Below, piece after piece: positions 8,939 through 16,492 of a stretch of 64,000 nucleotides of DNA. Below the pieces are notes generated by a model. The model ran no database searches, was not told the DNA's origin, and saw only the letters and a list, made by a program, of their open reading frames with translations. Made by a program: the position numbers and the translations under genes. Numbering within the stretch: the first letter of the stretch is position 1; each line of letters opens with the position of its first letter. Origin of the DNA: Bacillota bacterium (lineage in GTDB: Bacteria > Bacillota > Clostridia > Lachnospirales > Lachnospiraceae); assembly GCA_023439505.1 (NCBI GenBank), contig JAEXNR010000017.1, positions 1 to 64,000 on the forward strand. The letters are read 5' to 3'.

Positions 8939-10309
8939 ATGGAAGGTGTATCAGGAGCACAAATGCTGATCGGACTGGGAATCGGCTTACTTGTATTAAT
9001 TTTATTAATTCTGAAGACAAAGATTCATGTATTTCTGGCATTAATTATTTCGGCTGTAATTATCGGTATTGTGGGAGGATTAGAACCGGTTGCCACATTG
9101 GATGCAATTACGGCAGGTTTTGGCGGTACCCTTGGTAATATTGGTATTATCATTGGATTTGGTATTATGATGGGGCAAATGTTTGAGATTTCCGGAGCTG
9201 CAGAACGTATGGCAAGAACATTCCTTAAGATCTTTGGAAAAGGCAGGGAGGAAATGGCGCTATCGCTGACTGGATTCTTGGTGTCTATTCCGATCTTTTG
9301 TGATTCCGGTTTTGTCATCTTATCACCGCTGGCAAAGGCCCTGTCCCGCAGAACAAAGAAGTCCATCGTAGGTTTATCGGTAGCATTGGCCGGCGGACTT
9401 GTAATTACCCATTCCTTAATTCCACCCACACCGGGTCCGCTGGGTGTAGCCGGAACCTTCGGGGTGGATGTGGGCAGATTTATTCTGCTGGGAATTGTCA
9501 TTGCACTCCCAATGGCTGCAGTTACAATGATATACGGCAGATATCTAGGCAAAAAAATCTATCAGTTACCCGCTGAGGAAGGAAGCGACTGGATCAGACC
9601 CCCTTACCAAAAGCCCATCTATGATGTGGTGTCAGATGAAGCGGAACGTAAACTTCCTTCGGCATTCCTGGCATTTTTACCGATCATACTGCCTATTATT
9701 TTAATCTTATTAAATACTGTGTTATCTGCTTTGAAACTGACTACGGGCTTTTACGGAATCTTGATTTTCCTTGGCAAACCCATCATTGCAGTTGCACTTG
9801 GATTGATTGTTTCAATTTATACCCTGACCGGAAATAGAAACAGAAAAGATGTTATTAAAGAATTGGAAGACAGTATGAAATCTGCCGGTATCATTATTCT
9901 TGTAACAGGCGGTGGTGGTGCACTTGGCCAGGTGTTAAAAACAGCCGGTGTCGGCGATTATATTGCGCAAGGGATCGCTTCTACTGCCATTCCTGTCATC
10001 CTGCTGCCATTTATTATTGCAACTTTAGTTCGATTTGTACAAGGTTCAGGTACCGTTGCCATGATTACAGCGGCAGGTATCACAGCACCAATCGTTGAAG
10101 CTGCCGGTGGTAATATGTTATTAGGTGCCTTTGCAGCATGTATCGGATCCCTTTTCTTCTCTTACTTTAATGATAGCTTTTACTGGGTGGTAAACCGTCT
10201 GAGCGGTATCACAGAGACAAAGGAGCAGGTTCGTGTATGGTCCTTTACCACAACGCTGGCATGGGCCACCGGGCTGGTGGAGTTATTGATTTTAAATATC
10301 TTTATGTAA
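8939..10309 (+). CDS. GntP-family gluconate/sugar-acid permease
   Basis: This 456-residue integral membrane protein belongs to the GntP family of proton symporters for gluconate and related sugar acids. The whole length is made of hydrophobic helices (roughly 12-14), with family landmarks such as ISVPIFCDSGF-like FLVSIPIFCDSGF, HSLIPPTPGPLG and FVQGSGTVAMI. It starts behind AAAGGAGAAGG, 111 bases after pdxA2. In this operon it most likely imports the acid that the kinase and PdxA2 then degrade, giving a complete uptake-to-DHAP route in three proteins. The transported compound is inferred from context only. Confidence 0.92.
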   Translation: MEGVSGAQMLIGLGIGLLVLILLILKTKIHVFLALIISAVIIGIVGGLEPVATLDAITAGFGGTLGNIGIIIGFGIMMGQMFEISGAAERMARTFLKIFGKGREEMALSLTGFLVSIPIFCDSGFVILSPLAKALSRRTKKSIVGLSVALAGGLVITHSLIPPTPGPLGVAGTFGVDVGRFILLGIVIALPMAAVTMIYGRYLGKKIYQLPAEEGSDWIRPPYQKPIYDVVSDEAERKLPSAFLAFLPIILPIILILLNTVLSALKLTTGFYGILIFLGKPIIAVALGLIVSIYTLTGNRNRKDVIKELEDSMKSAGIIILVTGGGGALGQVLKTAGVGDYIAQGIASTAIPVILLPFIIATLVRFVQGSGTVAMITAAGITAPIVEAAGGNMLLGAFAACIGSLFFSYFNDSFYWVVNRLSGITETKEQVRVWSFTTTLAWATGLVELLILNIFM

Positions 10310-10409
10310 TGGATCAGGGCTGTCCCCCGGCAGAAACATCCGTTACATACCGGATGACGGTAAAGAGACTTAAATTAAAATCATTATAATGAAAATAAAT
10401 TGTAACAGG

Positions 10410-10483
10410 AGCTGTTGCAAAACGAGATATCTCCGGCAGAATGATACATCTGCTGTGAAATTTCGTTTTGCAGCAGCTTTATT
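10410..10483 (+). terminator. Terminator after gntP
   Basis: AGCTGTTGCAAAACGA at 10410-10425 pairs with TCGTTTTGCAGCAGCTT at 10463-10478 (one G-T pair), followed by a short T-rich stretch. Confidence 0.65.
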
Positions 10484-10577
10484 ATGAAAAAAACTGACTT
10501 CCTTCTATAGAATCGCTGGCATGTCCGGAATTCTTATTGTAAAATGAAAGAACAATCACAAACGGAGAATAAGGCAA

Positions 10578-11174
10578 ATGAAAATTTTTTTAATCAGACA
10601 CGGAGAAACCAATTGGAATGTAGAAGGAAGATTTCAGGGAAGGGAAGATATTCCGTTGAACGGGCATGGAATCCAACAGGCGCAATTATGCGGTGAGGCG
10701 CTAAGAGGAATTCCATTTGAAATGATAATAACAAGTCCCCTCATCAGAGCAAGGGAAACGGCACGTATCATCGCGGTCAAAGCAAATATTCCTGTGATGA
10801 GCGAAGAGGGCCTGATTGAAAGAGAATATGGTAAGATATCAGGATTAAATCAGGAGGAGCGGGAGTTATTTTATCAGTCCGGACGAGATAGCGAGATGGA
10901 ACCCTGGGGTGAGTTAAGCAACCGTATGCTCTCATGTATCAAAGAATATGCCCTGAGATTTTATCCCGGAAATATCATTATGATTTCCCATGGTGCTGCA
11001 ATTAATTCTACAATATCCATATTAACAGAGGGCGAAGCGGGGACAGGCAAGACCAGATTAAAGAATACCTGTATCAATATCATCAGCTTTAACGGACATT
11101 CTATGGAGCTGGAGCAATACAATAAAACCTGGGAAGAGTTTCTGCAGACAAAGGATTCCTATATCAGAAAATAA
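10578..11174 (+). CDS. Histidine phosphatase (phosphoglycerate-mutase superfamily)
   Basis: Enzymes of this superfamily transfer or remove phosphate through a phosphohistidine. The catalytic RHGET motif is at the N-terminus (IRHGETNWN), followed by QGREDIPLN and SPLIRARETA, and the second catalytic histidine is in MISHGAAI. At 198 residues it is of the GpmB/CobC size, not the larger glycolytic dPGM. Several substrates fit this class (3-phosphoglycerate, alpha-ribazole phosphate, nucleotides) and the neighbours do not decide between them. It appears to stand alone between two intergenic regions. Confidence 0.88.
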   Translation: MKIFLIRHGETNWNVEGRFQGREDIPLNGHGIQQAQLCGEALRGIPFEMIITSPLIRARETARIIAVKANIPVMSEEGLIEREYGKISGLNQEERELFYQSGRDSEMEPWGELSNRMLSCIKEYALRFYPGNIIMISHGAAINSTISILTEGEAGTGKTRLKNTCINIISFNGHSMELEQYNKTWEEFLQTKDSYIRK

Positions 11175-11322
11175 CAGTGATCAACCATGCAAAGCGGTTG
11201 AGACCGGAGCTTTTTCCCGCGGTAATAAGATTGGTCTAAGCTGTCAGCAGGGTCTCAGTTGTTGGACGCAAAAAAGAATATTATTTGTCGGAATAAATAT
11301 TTATAAAACCCAAAATACCGTA

Positions 11323-11351
11323 TTGACTTTATATGGAAATAGGAATATGAT
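11323..11351 (+). promoter_or_regulatory. Promoter of the amt operon
   Basis: TTGACT at 11323-11328, 17-base spacer, TATGAT at 11346-11351. The transcript leader to the first gene would be about 260 bases. Confidence 0.7.
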
Positions 11352-11416
11352 ACTGGTGTAATCTTCCTGGTTCCAAAAAAATACTAAAACCAAAATAAAA
11401 AATTGCTCTGACAATG

Positions 11417-11448
11417 AAGTCAAGGAATGTATGTTCTTTGACTTTTTT
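11417..11448 (+). terminator. Leader hairpin 1 (terminator-like)
   Basis: AAGTCAAGGAA and TTCTTTGACTT form an 11-bp stem (one G-T) with a six-base loop, followed by TTTT. Its T-run overlaps the start of the next perfect inverted repeat, TTGATTCAT at 11447 with ATGAATCAA ending 11483, so the two may compete. Confidence 0.6.
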
Positions 11449-11494
11449 GATTCATAACAAGTAATCGTTTTTTAATGAATCAAGTCTTGACGAT

Positions 11495-11530
11495 GTGGCC
11501 AAAACTTACGGGTTTTGACCACTTTTTTTT
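11495..11530 (+). terminator. Leader hairpin 3 (terminator)
   Basis: GTGGCCAAAAC at 11495-11505 pairs with GTTTTGACCAC at 11512-11522 with one C-A mismatch and a six-base loop, then eight T residues. It lies between the promoter and the genes, as an attenuator would. Confidence 0.75.
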
Positions 11531-11619
11531 GCGCTCAGATAAAGTAAGCATAGACGATGGAATCGTAAAACGTTCCATTTCTATATAAATAACGATAAAA
11601 AAAGTGAGGAGGTGTAAGT

Positions 11620-11949
11620 ATGAGTTGCCAGAGGGTTGTAATATCAAAAGAGAGAAAAAAGAAGAAAATTATCCTTCTTTTTCTCTATCTGGGTACAACG
11701 ATTATTATGTTTTTAGGAGCATATTTCAGTGCCTTTAGTGTATTGAATCATATCAATATCAGGGTACTTGAAGCCTCTGTTCCCGGAATTGTTTTTGGCT
11801 TATTGGTGTTGTATCTCGGCTTAAGGTATTTTTTTATGGTATCGGATTTCAAAACGGATTTTTATCAGAGCAATGCCAGATTTTCATGGAGTAATTTCAA
11901 GAAAGAAAAAAAGGATAGAAAGATTCATAAATCAAAAATTATAAACTAA
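11620..11949 (+). CDS. Small two-helix membrane protein, unknown
   Basis: I do not recognise this 109-residue protein. It has a very basic N-terminus (SKERKKKK), two hydrophobic helices at about residues 19-45 and 53-75, and a basic hydrophilic C-terminal tail ending KDRKIHKSKIIN. The start is well supported by GAGGAGGTG before ATG. It ends 19 bases before the amt start, so it is probably cotranscribed with the ammonium transporter and lies directly after the hairpin-rich leader. A role in ammonium uptake or in tuning the transporter is possible but rests only on position. Confidence 0.75.
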   Translation: MSCQRVVISKERKKKKIILLFLYLGTTIIMFLGAYFSAFSVLNHINIRVLEASVPGIVFGLLVLYLGLRYFFMVSDFKTDFYQSNARFSWSNFKKEKKDRKIHKSKIIN

Positions 11950-11968
11950 TCAAGTGGAGGTCTTGTTT

Positions 11969-13552
11969 ATGAAAAAGTCATGGAAGGTAATAGGTTTCAT
12001 CGCTTTTGTAATTGCACTGGGGGTCGGATTGGCAGTCGCATTAAATCTGCCGGGCGGATCAGATCCAACAGGCGCATCCTATTATGCCGCAACAGGTTCG
12101 GAGACGTTGGGTGATGTAGCTGTGCAGGCAAATAAGGCATATTATGGTGCTAATTTTGTGTGGGTATTAATCACAGGTTTCATGGTATTTTTCTTTCAGT
12201 GCGGATTTGCGATGGTCGAGACGGGATTTTGCCGCGGTAAAAATGCAGCGCATACCATTACCATGAATTTTATGGTGTTCCTGGTTGGAGCAATCGGATA
12301 TTTTCTATGTGGCTTTGCCTTCCAATTCGGCGGCTACGGTTCCGTAGGAGGACTTGGCAGCGGCGGCGGAGCATTAAATGCCATGGTGAGTATTCCGGGT
12401 CTGGGTGGTATCATCGGATACAAAGGCTTCTTTTTATCCGGTTTTGGAATATACGATCCGGGAATTTTTGCTTTGTTCTTTTTCCAAATGGTATTTATGG
12501 ATACTACCGTTACAATCCCTACAGGTGCTATGGCTGAACGTGTTAAGTATTCTGCCGTTGTTATTACTTCCTTCTTTATCTCTATGTTTTTATACCCTGT
12601 TTTTGGTAACTGGGTATGGGGTGGGGGCTGGCTGTCGGCGCTTGGTGCAAATTTTGGACTGGGTCATGGTGTCTGTGACTTTGCCGGCTCGGCAGTTGTT
12701 CATTCCATGGGAGGCATGCTGGCCTTATCAGGGGCAATTGTTATTGGGCCAAGGATCGGAAAGTTTAAGAAGGATGGTACCTCAAGGGCATTTCCGGGGC
12801 ATCATATTCCTATGGCAATTATCGGAACGATTATCTTATTCTTCTGCTGGTTCTCCTTTAATGCCGGTGGAACCCTGAATGCATCTGATTTCAGGATTGC
12901 GGTAGCTGCCACGAATACCATGATTGCCGGTGCAATCGGCGGCCTGGTAGCAATGTTTTATATGTGGGCGAAATATGGTAAGCCGGATCCATCCATGACT
13001 GCCAACGGAGCACTGGCAGGTCTGGTTGCCATAACGGCACCTTGCGGCTTCGTGAATGCCCCTTCTGCCTTCGTCATCGGATTGGTTGCCGGGATATTGG
13101 TATGTATCTCCGTACCCTTTGTGGAGAACAAATTAAAATTAGATGATCCGGTTGGTGCAATTTCGGTACACTGTGTTAACGGCTTATGGGGTGTTTTGTC
13201 CCTGGGTTTATTTGCTGACGGCACGTATGGTGCAGGCTGGAATGGTGTAGAGGGCAATGTAACCGGTTTACTCTATGGAGATTCAGGACAGTTTGTGGCA
13301 CAGTTAATCTGTGTGGCTGTGTTATTTGTATGGGGTTTTGGGGTATCCTTTGTTTTCTTTAAAGTACTTGATAAGGTATGGGGGCTGCGCGTAGCTCCGG
13401 AGATTGAGCTGGAGGGTCTTGATCTTGCGGAGATGGGCTGTTATGGTTACCCGGACTTTGCCATGGAGAAGGGCGAGCTTGATTTTGACTCATCAGATAA
13501 TGCACCGATTAAACAATTGGCACGATTCAAGAATGGGGGACAAAGAGCATGA
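11969..13552 (+). CDS. amtB: Ammonium transporter
   Basis: Amt/Rh channels move ammonium across the cytoplasmic membrane as trimers and are shut by binding PII protein. The ATG at 11969 is chosen over an in-frame GTG at 11954 because that GTG is part of the ribosome site GTGGAGG. The 527-residue product has an N-terminal hydrophobic segment and about 11-12 membrane helices. Family landmarks include the D-rich MDTTVTIPTGAMAERV region and VHSMGGMLALSGA. It is some 100 residues longer than E. coli AmtB because of an N-terminal extension and a longer cytoplasmic tail. The PII gene overlaps its stop codon, the classic amtB-glnK pairing. Nitrogen control probably acts through the leader described upstream. 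Confidence 0.96.
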   Translation: MKKSWKVIGFIAFVIALGVGLAVALNLPGGSDPTGASYYAATGSETLGDVAVQANKAYYGANFVWVLITGFMVFFFQCGFAMVETGFCRGKNAAHTITMNFMVFLVGAIGYFLCGFAFQFGGYGSVGGLGSGGGALNAMVSIPGLGGIIGYKGFFLSGFGIYDPGIFALFFFQMVFMDTTVTIPTGAMAERVKYSAVVITSFFISMFLYPVFGNWVWGGGWLSALGANFGLGHGVCDFAGSAVVHSMGGMLALSGAIVIGPRIGKFKKDGTSRAFPGHHIPMAIIGTIILFFCWFSFNAGGTLNASDFRIAVAATNTMIAGAIGGLVAMFYMWAKYGKPDPSMTANGALAGLVAITAPCGFVNAPSAFVIGLVAGILVCISVPFVENKLKLDDPVGAISVHCVNGLWGVLSLGLFADGTYGAGWNGVEGNVTGLLYGDSGQFVAQLICVAVLFVWGFGVSFVFFKVLDKVWGLRVAPEIELEGLDLAEMGCYGYPDFAMEKGELDFDSSDNAPIKQLARFKNGGQRA

Positions 13553-13887
13553 AAAAGCTGGAGATTATAATTAAACCGGAGAAGCTGGAAGCTTGTAAAA
13601 AGATATTAAATGAATGTAATGCAACGGGGCTTATGATCAGTAATATTATGGGGTATGGAAAGCAAAAAGGATATGTACAGATCTATAGAGGGACGAAAAC
13701 CGATGTTAACCTTCTTCCCAAAATCAAAGTGGAATCGGTAGTGCCTGCTGATGTAGCCGAGCTGATTATTTCAAAAATAGTAAAAGAAATTAATACCGGT
13801 AATTACGGTGACGGCAAAATTTTCATATATGAAGTGGAGGATGCGGTCAGAATTCGTACCGGGGAACGGGGCAATGACGCTTTATAG
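13549..13887 (+). CDS. glnK: PII nitrogen-regulatory protein (GlnK type)
   Basis: PII trimers sense ATP/ADP and 2-oxoglutarate and plug the Amt channel when nitrogen is plentiful. The 112-residue protein starts MKKLEIIIKPEKL and carries the T-loop region GYGKQKGYVQIYRG and a C-terminal EDAVRIRTGERG, both standard. Its ATG overlaps the amtB stop as ATGA, so translation is coupled. The residue that aligns with E. coli Tyr51, the uridylylation site, is threonine (RGTKTDVN), so control by uridylylation at that position is not possible. It is followed by a strong terminator. Confidence 0.96.
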   Translation: MKKLEIIIKPEKLEACKKILNECNATGLMISNIMGYGKQKGYVQIYRGTKTDVNLLPKIKVESVVPADVAELIISKIVKEINTGNYGDGKIFIYEVEDAVRIRTGERGNDAL

Positions 13888-13897
13888 GCAACAAATC

Positions 13898-13946
13898 AAC
13901 GCCCTGAAAATCGCGGCACGTGCCGTGATTTTCAGGGCGTTTTTGT
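13898..13946 (+). terminator. Terminator of amtB-glnK
   Basis: A nearly perfect long hairpin, ACGCCCTGAAAATC to GATTTTCAGGGCGT with an inner CGGCACGTGCCG, is followed by TTTTT. Confidence 0.95.
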
Positions 13947-14144
13947 ACGGTTCACTCCCCATGCAAGGCCATGAATATGAGTTCGACAAAGTTTTCCGAA
14001 GCGGAGCCGCTCGCGCTTCGTTGCATCACGTAGCAGTACATAAGGTTCTAAAATACAGAACCAAAGTACTGACGGATGCAAATACTCCTTTTCGGAATTA
14101 TTTATCGAAATCAATGTGTTCATTATTAATTGGGAGTGAACAGT
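13947..14144 (+). repeat. MITE-like inverted-repeat element, copy A
   Basis: A 198-bp element with terminal inverted repeats ACGGTTCACTCCC and GGGAGTGAACAGT. It also has inner complementary arms (TTCGACAAA..TTCCGAA near 13981 and TTCGGAATTATTTATCGAA near 14091) and a central hairpin (GGTTCT/AGAACC). Read on one strand the whole element is one long imperfect palindrome. A closely similar copy in the opposite orientation lies at 16189-16387. It encodes no transposase. The reading frame it carries on the minus strand is a by-product of the repeat. No clear target-site duplication was found. Confidence 0.85.
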
Positions 14145-14164
14145 AACAATGACGTTTCCAAAGA

Positions 14165-14220
14165 CTTAAAAATTATGAAATGTACTCTGACTTTAAAAAT
14201 TATGAAATGTACTCTTGACA
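14165..14220 (+). repeat. Tandem 26-bp duplication before the tRNA promoter
   Basis: CTTAAAAATTATGAAATGTA plus ACTCTGA is followed directly by a near-identical second copy that ends in CTTGACA, so the second copy runs into the -35 box. Confidence 0.9.
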
Positions 14221-14243
14221 AGTTTAGATGAAATTTATATAAT
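14215..14243 (+). promoter_or_regulatory. Promoter of the tRNA pair
   Basis: Perfect consensus: TTGACA at 14215-14220, 17-base spacer, TATAAT at 14238-14243, about 24 bases before the first tRNA. Confidence 0.9.
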
Positions 14244-14266
14244 AGAAAAGTACTTTTTGAGTACCC

Positions 14267-14339
14267 GGGATCTTAGCTCAGCTGGGAGAGCATCTGCCTT
14301 ACAAGCAGAGGGTCATAGGTTCGAGCCCTATAGGTCCCA
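14267..14339 (+). tRNA. tRNA-Val (anticodon TAC)
   Basis: The 73-base sequence folds as a full cloverleaf: acceptor GGGATCT/AGGTCCC, D-arm GCTC..GAGC, anticodon loop CTTACAA with anticodon TAC, and T-loop TTCGAGC. The discriminator base is A and CCA is not encoded. Confidence 0.97.
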
Positions 14340-14374
14340 TTTTCATGCTTATGTATGGAAGGTTAAAAAAATTT

Positions 14375-14448
14375 GGCGAAGTAGCTCAGTTGGCGAGAGC
14401 ACGCGGTTCATACCCGCGGTGTCGGCGGTTCAAATCCGTCCTTCGCTA
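14375..14448 (+). tRNA. tRNA-Met (anticodon CAT, elongator type)
   Basis: The cloverleaf has acceptor GGCGAAG/CTTCGCT, D-arm GCTC..GAGC, anticodon loop TTCATAC and T-loop TTCAAAT. The anticodon stem is CGCGG/CCGCG and so lacks the three G-C pairs of initiator tRNA. A tRNA-Ile with modified CAT anticodon is the alternative. CCA is not encoded. Confidence 0.93.
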
Positions 14449-14453
14449 CGATG

Positions 14454-14500
14454 AAAGTGTTGAAACTACATAAATCGTAGACTTCAGCACTTTTTATTTT
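14454..14500 (+). terminator. Terminator of the tRNA pair
   Basis: AAAGTG-TTGAA pairs with TTCAG-CACTTT around an inner CTAC/GTAG, followed by TTATTTT. Confidence 0.8.
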
Positions 14501-14567
14501 CGTGGTAAGGATGAAGGTGCAGGGAATACCTATGGTCGACGATGATATACGGGGAGGTGAAGTCAGG

Positions 14568-16208
14568 ATGAAGCAGCCGGTTATGGTAACATTAAAACAT
14601 GAAGATAATCATACCGTTATCATTCCCTGTGGGGAGAAGGAATCTTTACTGGATGCTATGATCAAAAACGGAGTTTTTGTCCGGTCGGATTGCGGAGGGA
14701 ACGGAACCTGTTCAAAATGCAGGATTCAGGTTGCAGACGGTAATCCTGCAGCTGCCATTCAGGATATAAAAAGTTTTTCGGAAATCGAATTACAGCAGGG
14801 ATGGCGTCTGGCATGTCAAGCCTATCCCAAAGAGGATTGCACGGTTTCTATCGGCAAATCCCAAGACCTGGAGTATTCCATCCTATCAGAAGATCGAACG
14901 GACAACCAAAAGGAAGAACAGAAGGCAGAGCGGAAGGAATGGGCGGGATCAGAAACGGTTTCCCGTCTCACAACTTATGCAATAGCAATTGATATCGGGA
15001 CAACTACCCTGGCTATTCATCTGATTGACAGGAGAAATGGAGCGATTATACGTACTTATACTGCTTTGAATAAGCAGGCAGTGTTTGGTGCAGATGTCAT
15101 TTCCAGAATAAAGGCCTCCAATGAAGGGGCTGTCAGGAGTTTACGGGAGACGGTGATAAAAGACCTGCTTCTCGGACTAAACGAGTTAATTTTGGCACAA
15201 GACGTGAACAAAGATCAAATTTCTCAGATCGTAATCGCCGCCAATACAACAATGGTTCACCTTCTGATGGGATATTCCTGTCAATCTCTGGGGACGTATC
15301 CTTTTACACCGGTAAATACCGATAAGATAGAGGCAAGCTTTTCAGATGTTTTTGAGTCCGAAGAATTGAAGGCACCGGTGGTCCTGCTGCCGGGTATTTC
15401 AGCCTTTGTCGGCGCTGATATTGTCTCCGGACTATTGGCCTGTAATTTTGACCGGGTAAATGGCTGTGCTATGTTAATTGATCTGGGAACCAATGGTGAG
15501 TTGGCAATTGGCAATAAAAATAAAATTCTTGTATGCTCCACAGCTGCCGGGCCAGCCTTTGAGGGAGGAAATATATCTTGCGGGATCGGGAGTGTTGCCG
15601 GAGCAATTGATTCCGTATCTATAAGAGAGGGCATGGTACAATGTCATACCATCGGTGGGATGGCACCGGTCGGGTTATGCGGGACGGGTGTCATTGCTAC
15701 CGTGTCGGAACTGATCCGTTCAGGAATCATCGATGAGACAGGGCTGCTGGAAGATCGATTTTTTGAGAACGGTTTTACTCTTTGCCAAAGATCCGACGGC
15801 AGTTCTGTCACCCTGACACAAAAAGATATCAGAGAGCTGCAAATGGCAAAGTCAGCCATTCGATCCGGAATTGAGATATTAATTAAGAGATACGGAATTT
15901 CCTATGATCAGATAGAGCATGTCTATCTGGCCGGAGGCTTTGGTTTCAAACTATCCATTGAAAGGGCTGTTCAAATTGGTTTATTGCCTGGAGAGCTGTC
16001 TGAGAAAGTGAAAGCGGTGGGCAACAGCGCACTGGCGGGAACGGTCAGATATCTTACGGATGAAGCTGCTGAGCAGAGAATTCAGAGAATATGTTCTGTG
16101 GCCGAGAATATTAATTTGTCCAATGATCCTGATTTTAATGAAGATTATATTCGGTATTTAAATTTTGATGCCGTAAACCACGGCGGTCACTGTTCGCTCC
16201 CCACATAA
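14568..16208 (+). CDS. Reductive activator of corrinoid protein (2Fe-2S, DUF4445 type)
   Basis: Proteins of this family use ATP to reduce inactive Co(II) corrinoid proteins back to Co(I) in methyl-transfer systems. The N-terminus has a plant-type [2Fe-2S] motif, CGGNGTCSKC, and the remainder is the ASKHA-type ATPase with IDIGTTTLAI and DLGTNGELAI. I chose ATG 14568 behind GGGGAGG rather than a GTG at 14502, giving 546 residues. The last ten residues (NHGGHCSLPT) are encoded by the end of repeat copy B, which supplies the stop codon, so the natural C-terminus has been replaced. No corrinoid protein or methyltransferase partner lies nearby. Activity of the altered protein is uncertain. Confidence 0.87.
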   Translation: MKQPVMVTLKHEDNHTVIIPCGEKESLLDAMIKNGVFVRSDCGGNGTCSKCRIQVADGNPAAAIQDIKSFSEIELQQGWRLACQAYPKEDCTVSIGKSQDLEYSILSEDRTDNQKEEQKAERKEWAGSETVSRLTTYAIAIDIGTTTLAIHLIDRRNGAIIRTYTALNKQAVFGADVISRIKASNEGAVRSLRETVIKDLLLGLNELILAQDVNKDQISQIVIAANTTMVHLLMGYSCQSLGTYPFTPVNTDKIEASFSDVFESEELKAPVVLLPGISAFVGADIVSGLLACNFDRVNGCAMLIDLGTNGELAIGNKNKILVCSTAAGPAFEGGNISCGIGSVAGAIDSVSIREGMVQCHTIGGMAPVGLCGTGVIATVSELIRSGIIDETGLLEDRFFENGFTLCQRSDGSSVTLTQKDIRELQMAKSAIRSGIEILIKRYGISYDQIEHVYLAGGFGFKLSIERAVQIGLLPGELSEKVKAVGNSALAGTVRYLTDEAAEQRIQRICSVAENINLSNDPDFNEDYIRYLNFDAVNHGGHCSLPT

Positions 16209-16387
16209 TAAAGAACATATTGATTTCGATAAATAATTCCGAAAAGGAGTATTTGCATCCGTCAGTACTTTGGTTCTGTATTTTAGGACCTTATGTACTG
16301 CTACGTGATGCAACTAAGCGCGAGCGGCTCCGCTTCGGAATCATTTGTCGAAATCATATTCATGGCCTTGAATGGGGAGTGAACTGT
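16189..16387 (-). repeat. MITE-like inverted-repeat element, copy B
   Basis: A 199-bp copy of the element at 13947-14144, in the opposite orientation. Its ends are ACTGTTCGCTCCCC and GGGGAGTGAACTGT, and a weaker similarity of the flanks (CGGCGGT and CCACCGCGG) extends the inverted ends. The left end lies inside the corrinoid-activator coding frame. Copies A and B enclose the tRNA pair and that gene. Confidence 0.85.
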
Positions 16388-16429
16388 AAACCACCGCGGC
16401 CACGTTTCTGATAAAATGTAAAACACCAC

Positions 16430-16458
16430 TTGTAAGATACACTTATTTCATTTACAAT
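16430..16458 (+). promoter_or_regulatory. Promoter candidate of ispF
   Basis: TTGTAA at 16430-16435, 17-base spacer, TACAAT at 16453-16458. Confidence 0.5.
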
Positions 16459-16492
16459 GGGATATCATATAGGAAAGGTAAGGAATAGGACA

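Larger units (their letters stand above)
11175..11619 (+). other. Leader region of the amt operon with stacked hairpins
   Basis: About 445 bases without a gene. It contains one strong promoter and four consecutive RNA hairpins, two of which look like rho-independent terminators (listed separately). The fourth hairpin pairs ATGGAA near 11555 with TTCCAT near 11573. Confidence 0.7.

Noticed and set aside
11417..11530. ANTAR-type dual hairpin in the amt leader
   Set aside because: The loops are TGTATG and TTACGG and lack A at position 1 and G at position 4.
13932..14123. 63-codon frame starting MNTLISINNSEKEYLHPS
   Set aside because: The same peptide appears in repeat copy B (16220-16411); it is a by-product of the repeat, whose pairing arms explain the sequence.
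14215..14454. 79-codon frame over the two tRNA genes
   Set aside because: The frame is entirely made of tRNA sequence.
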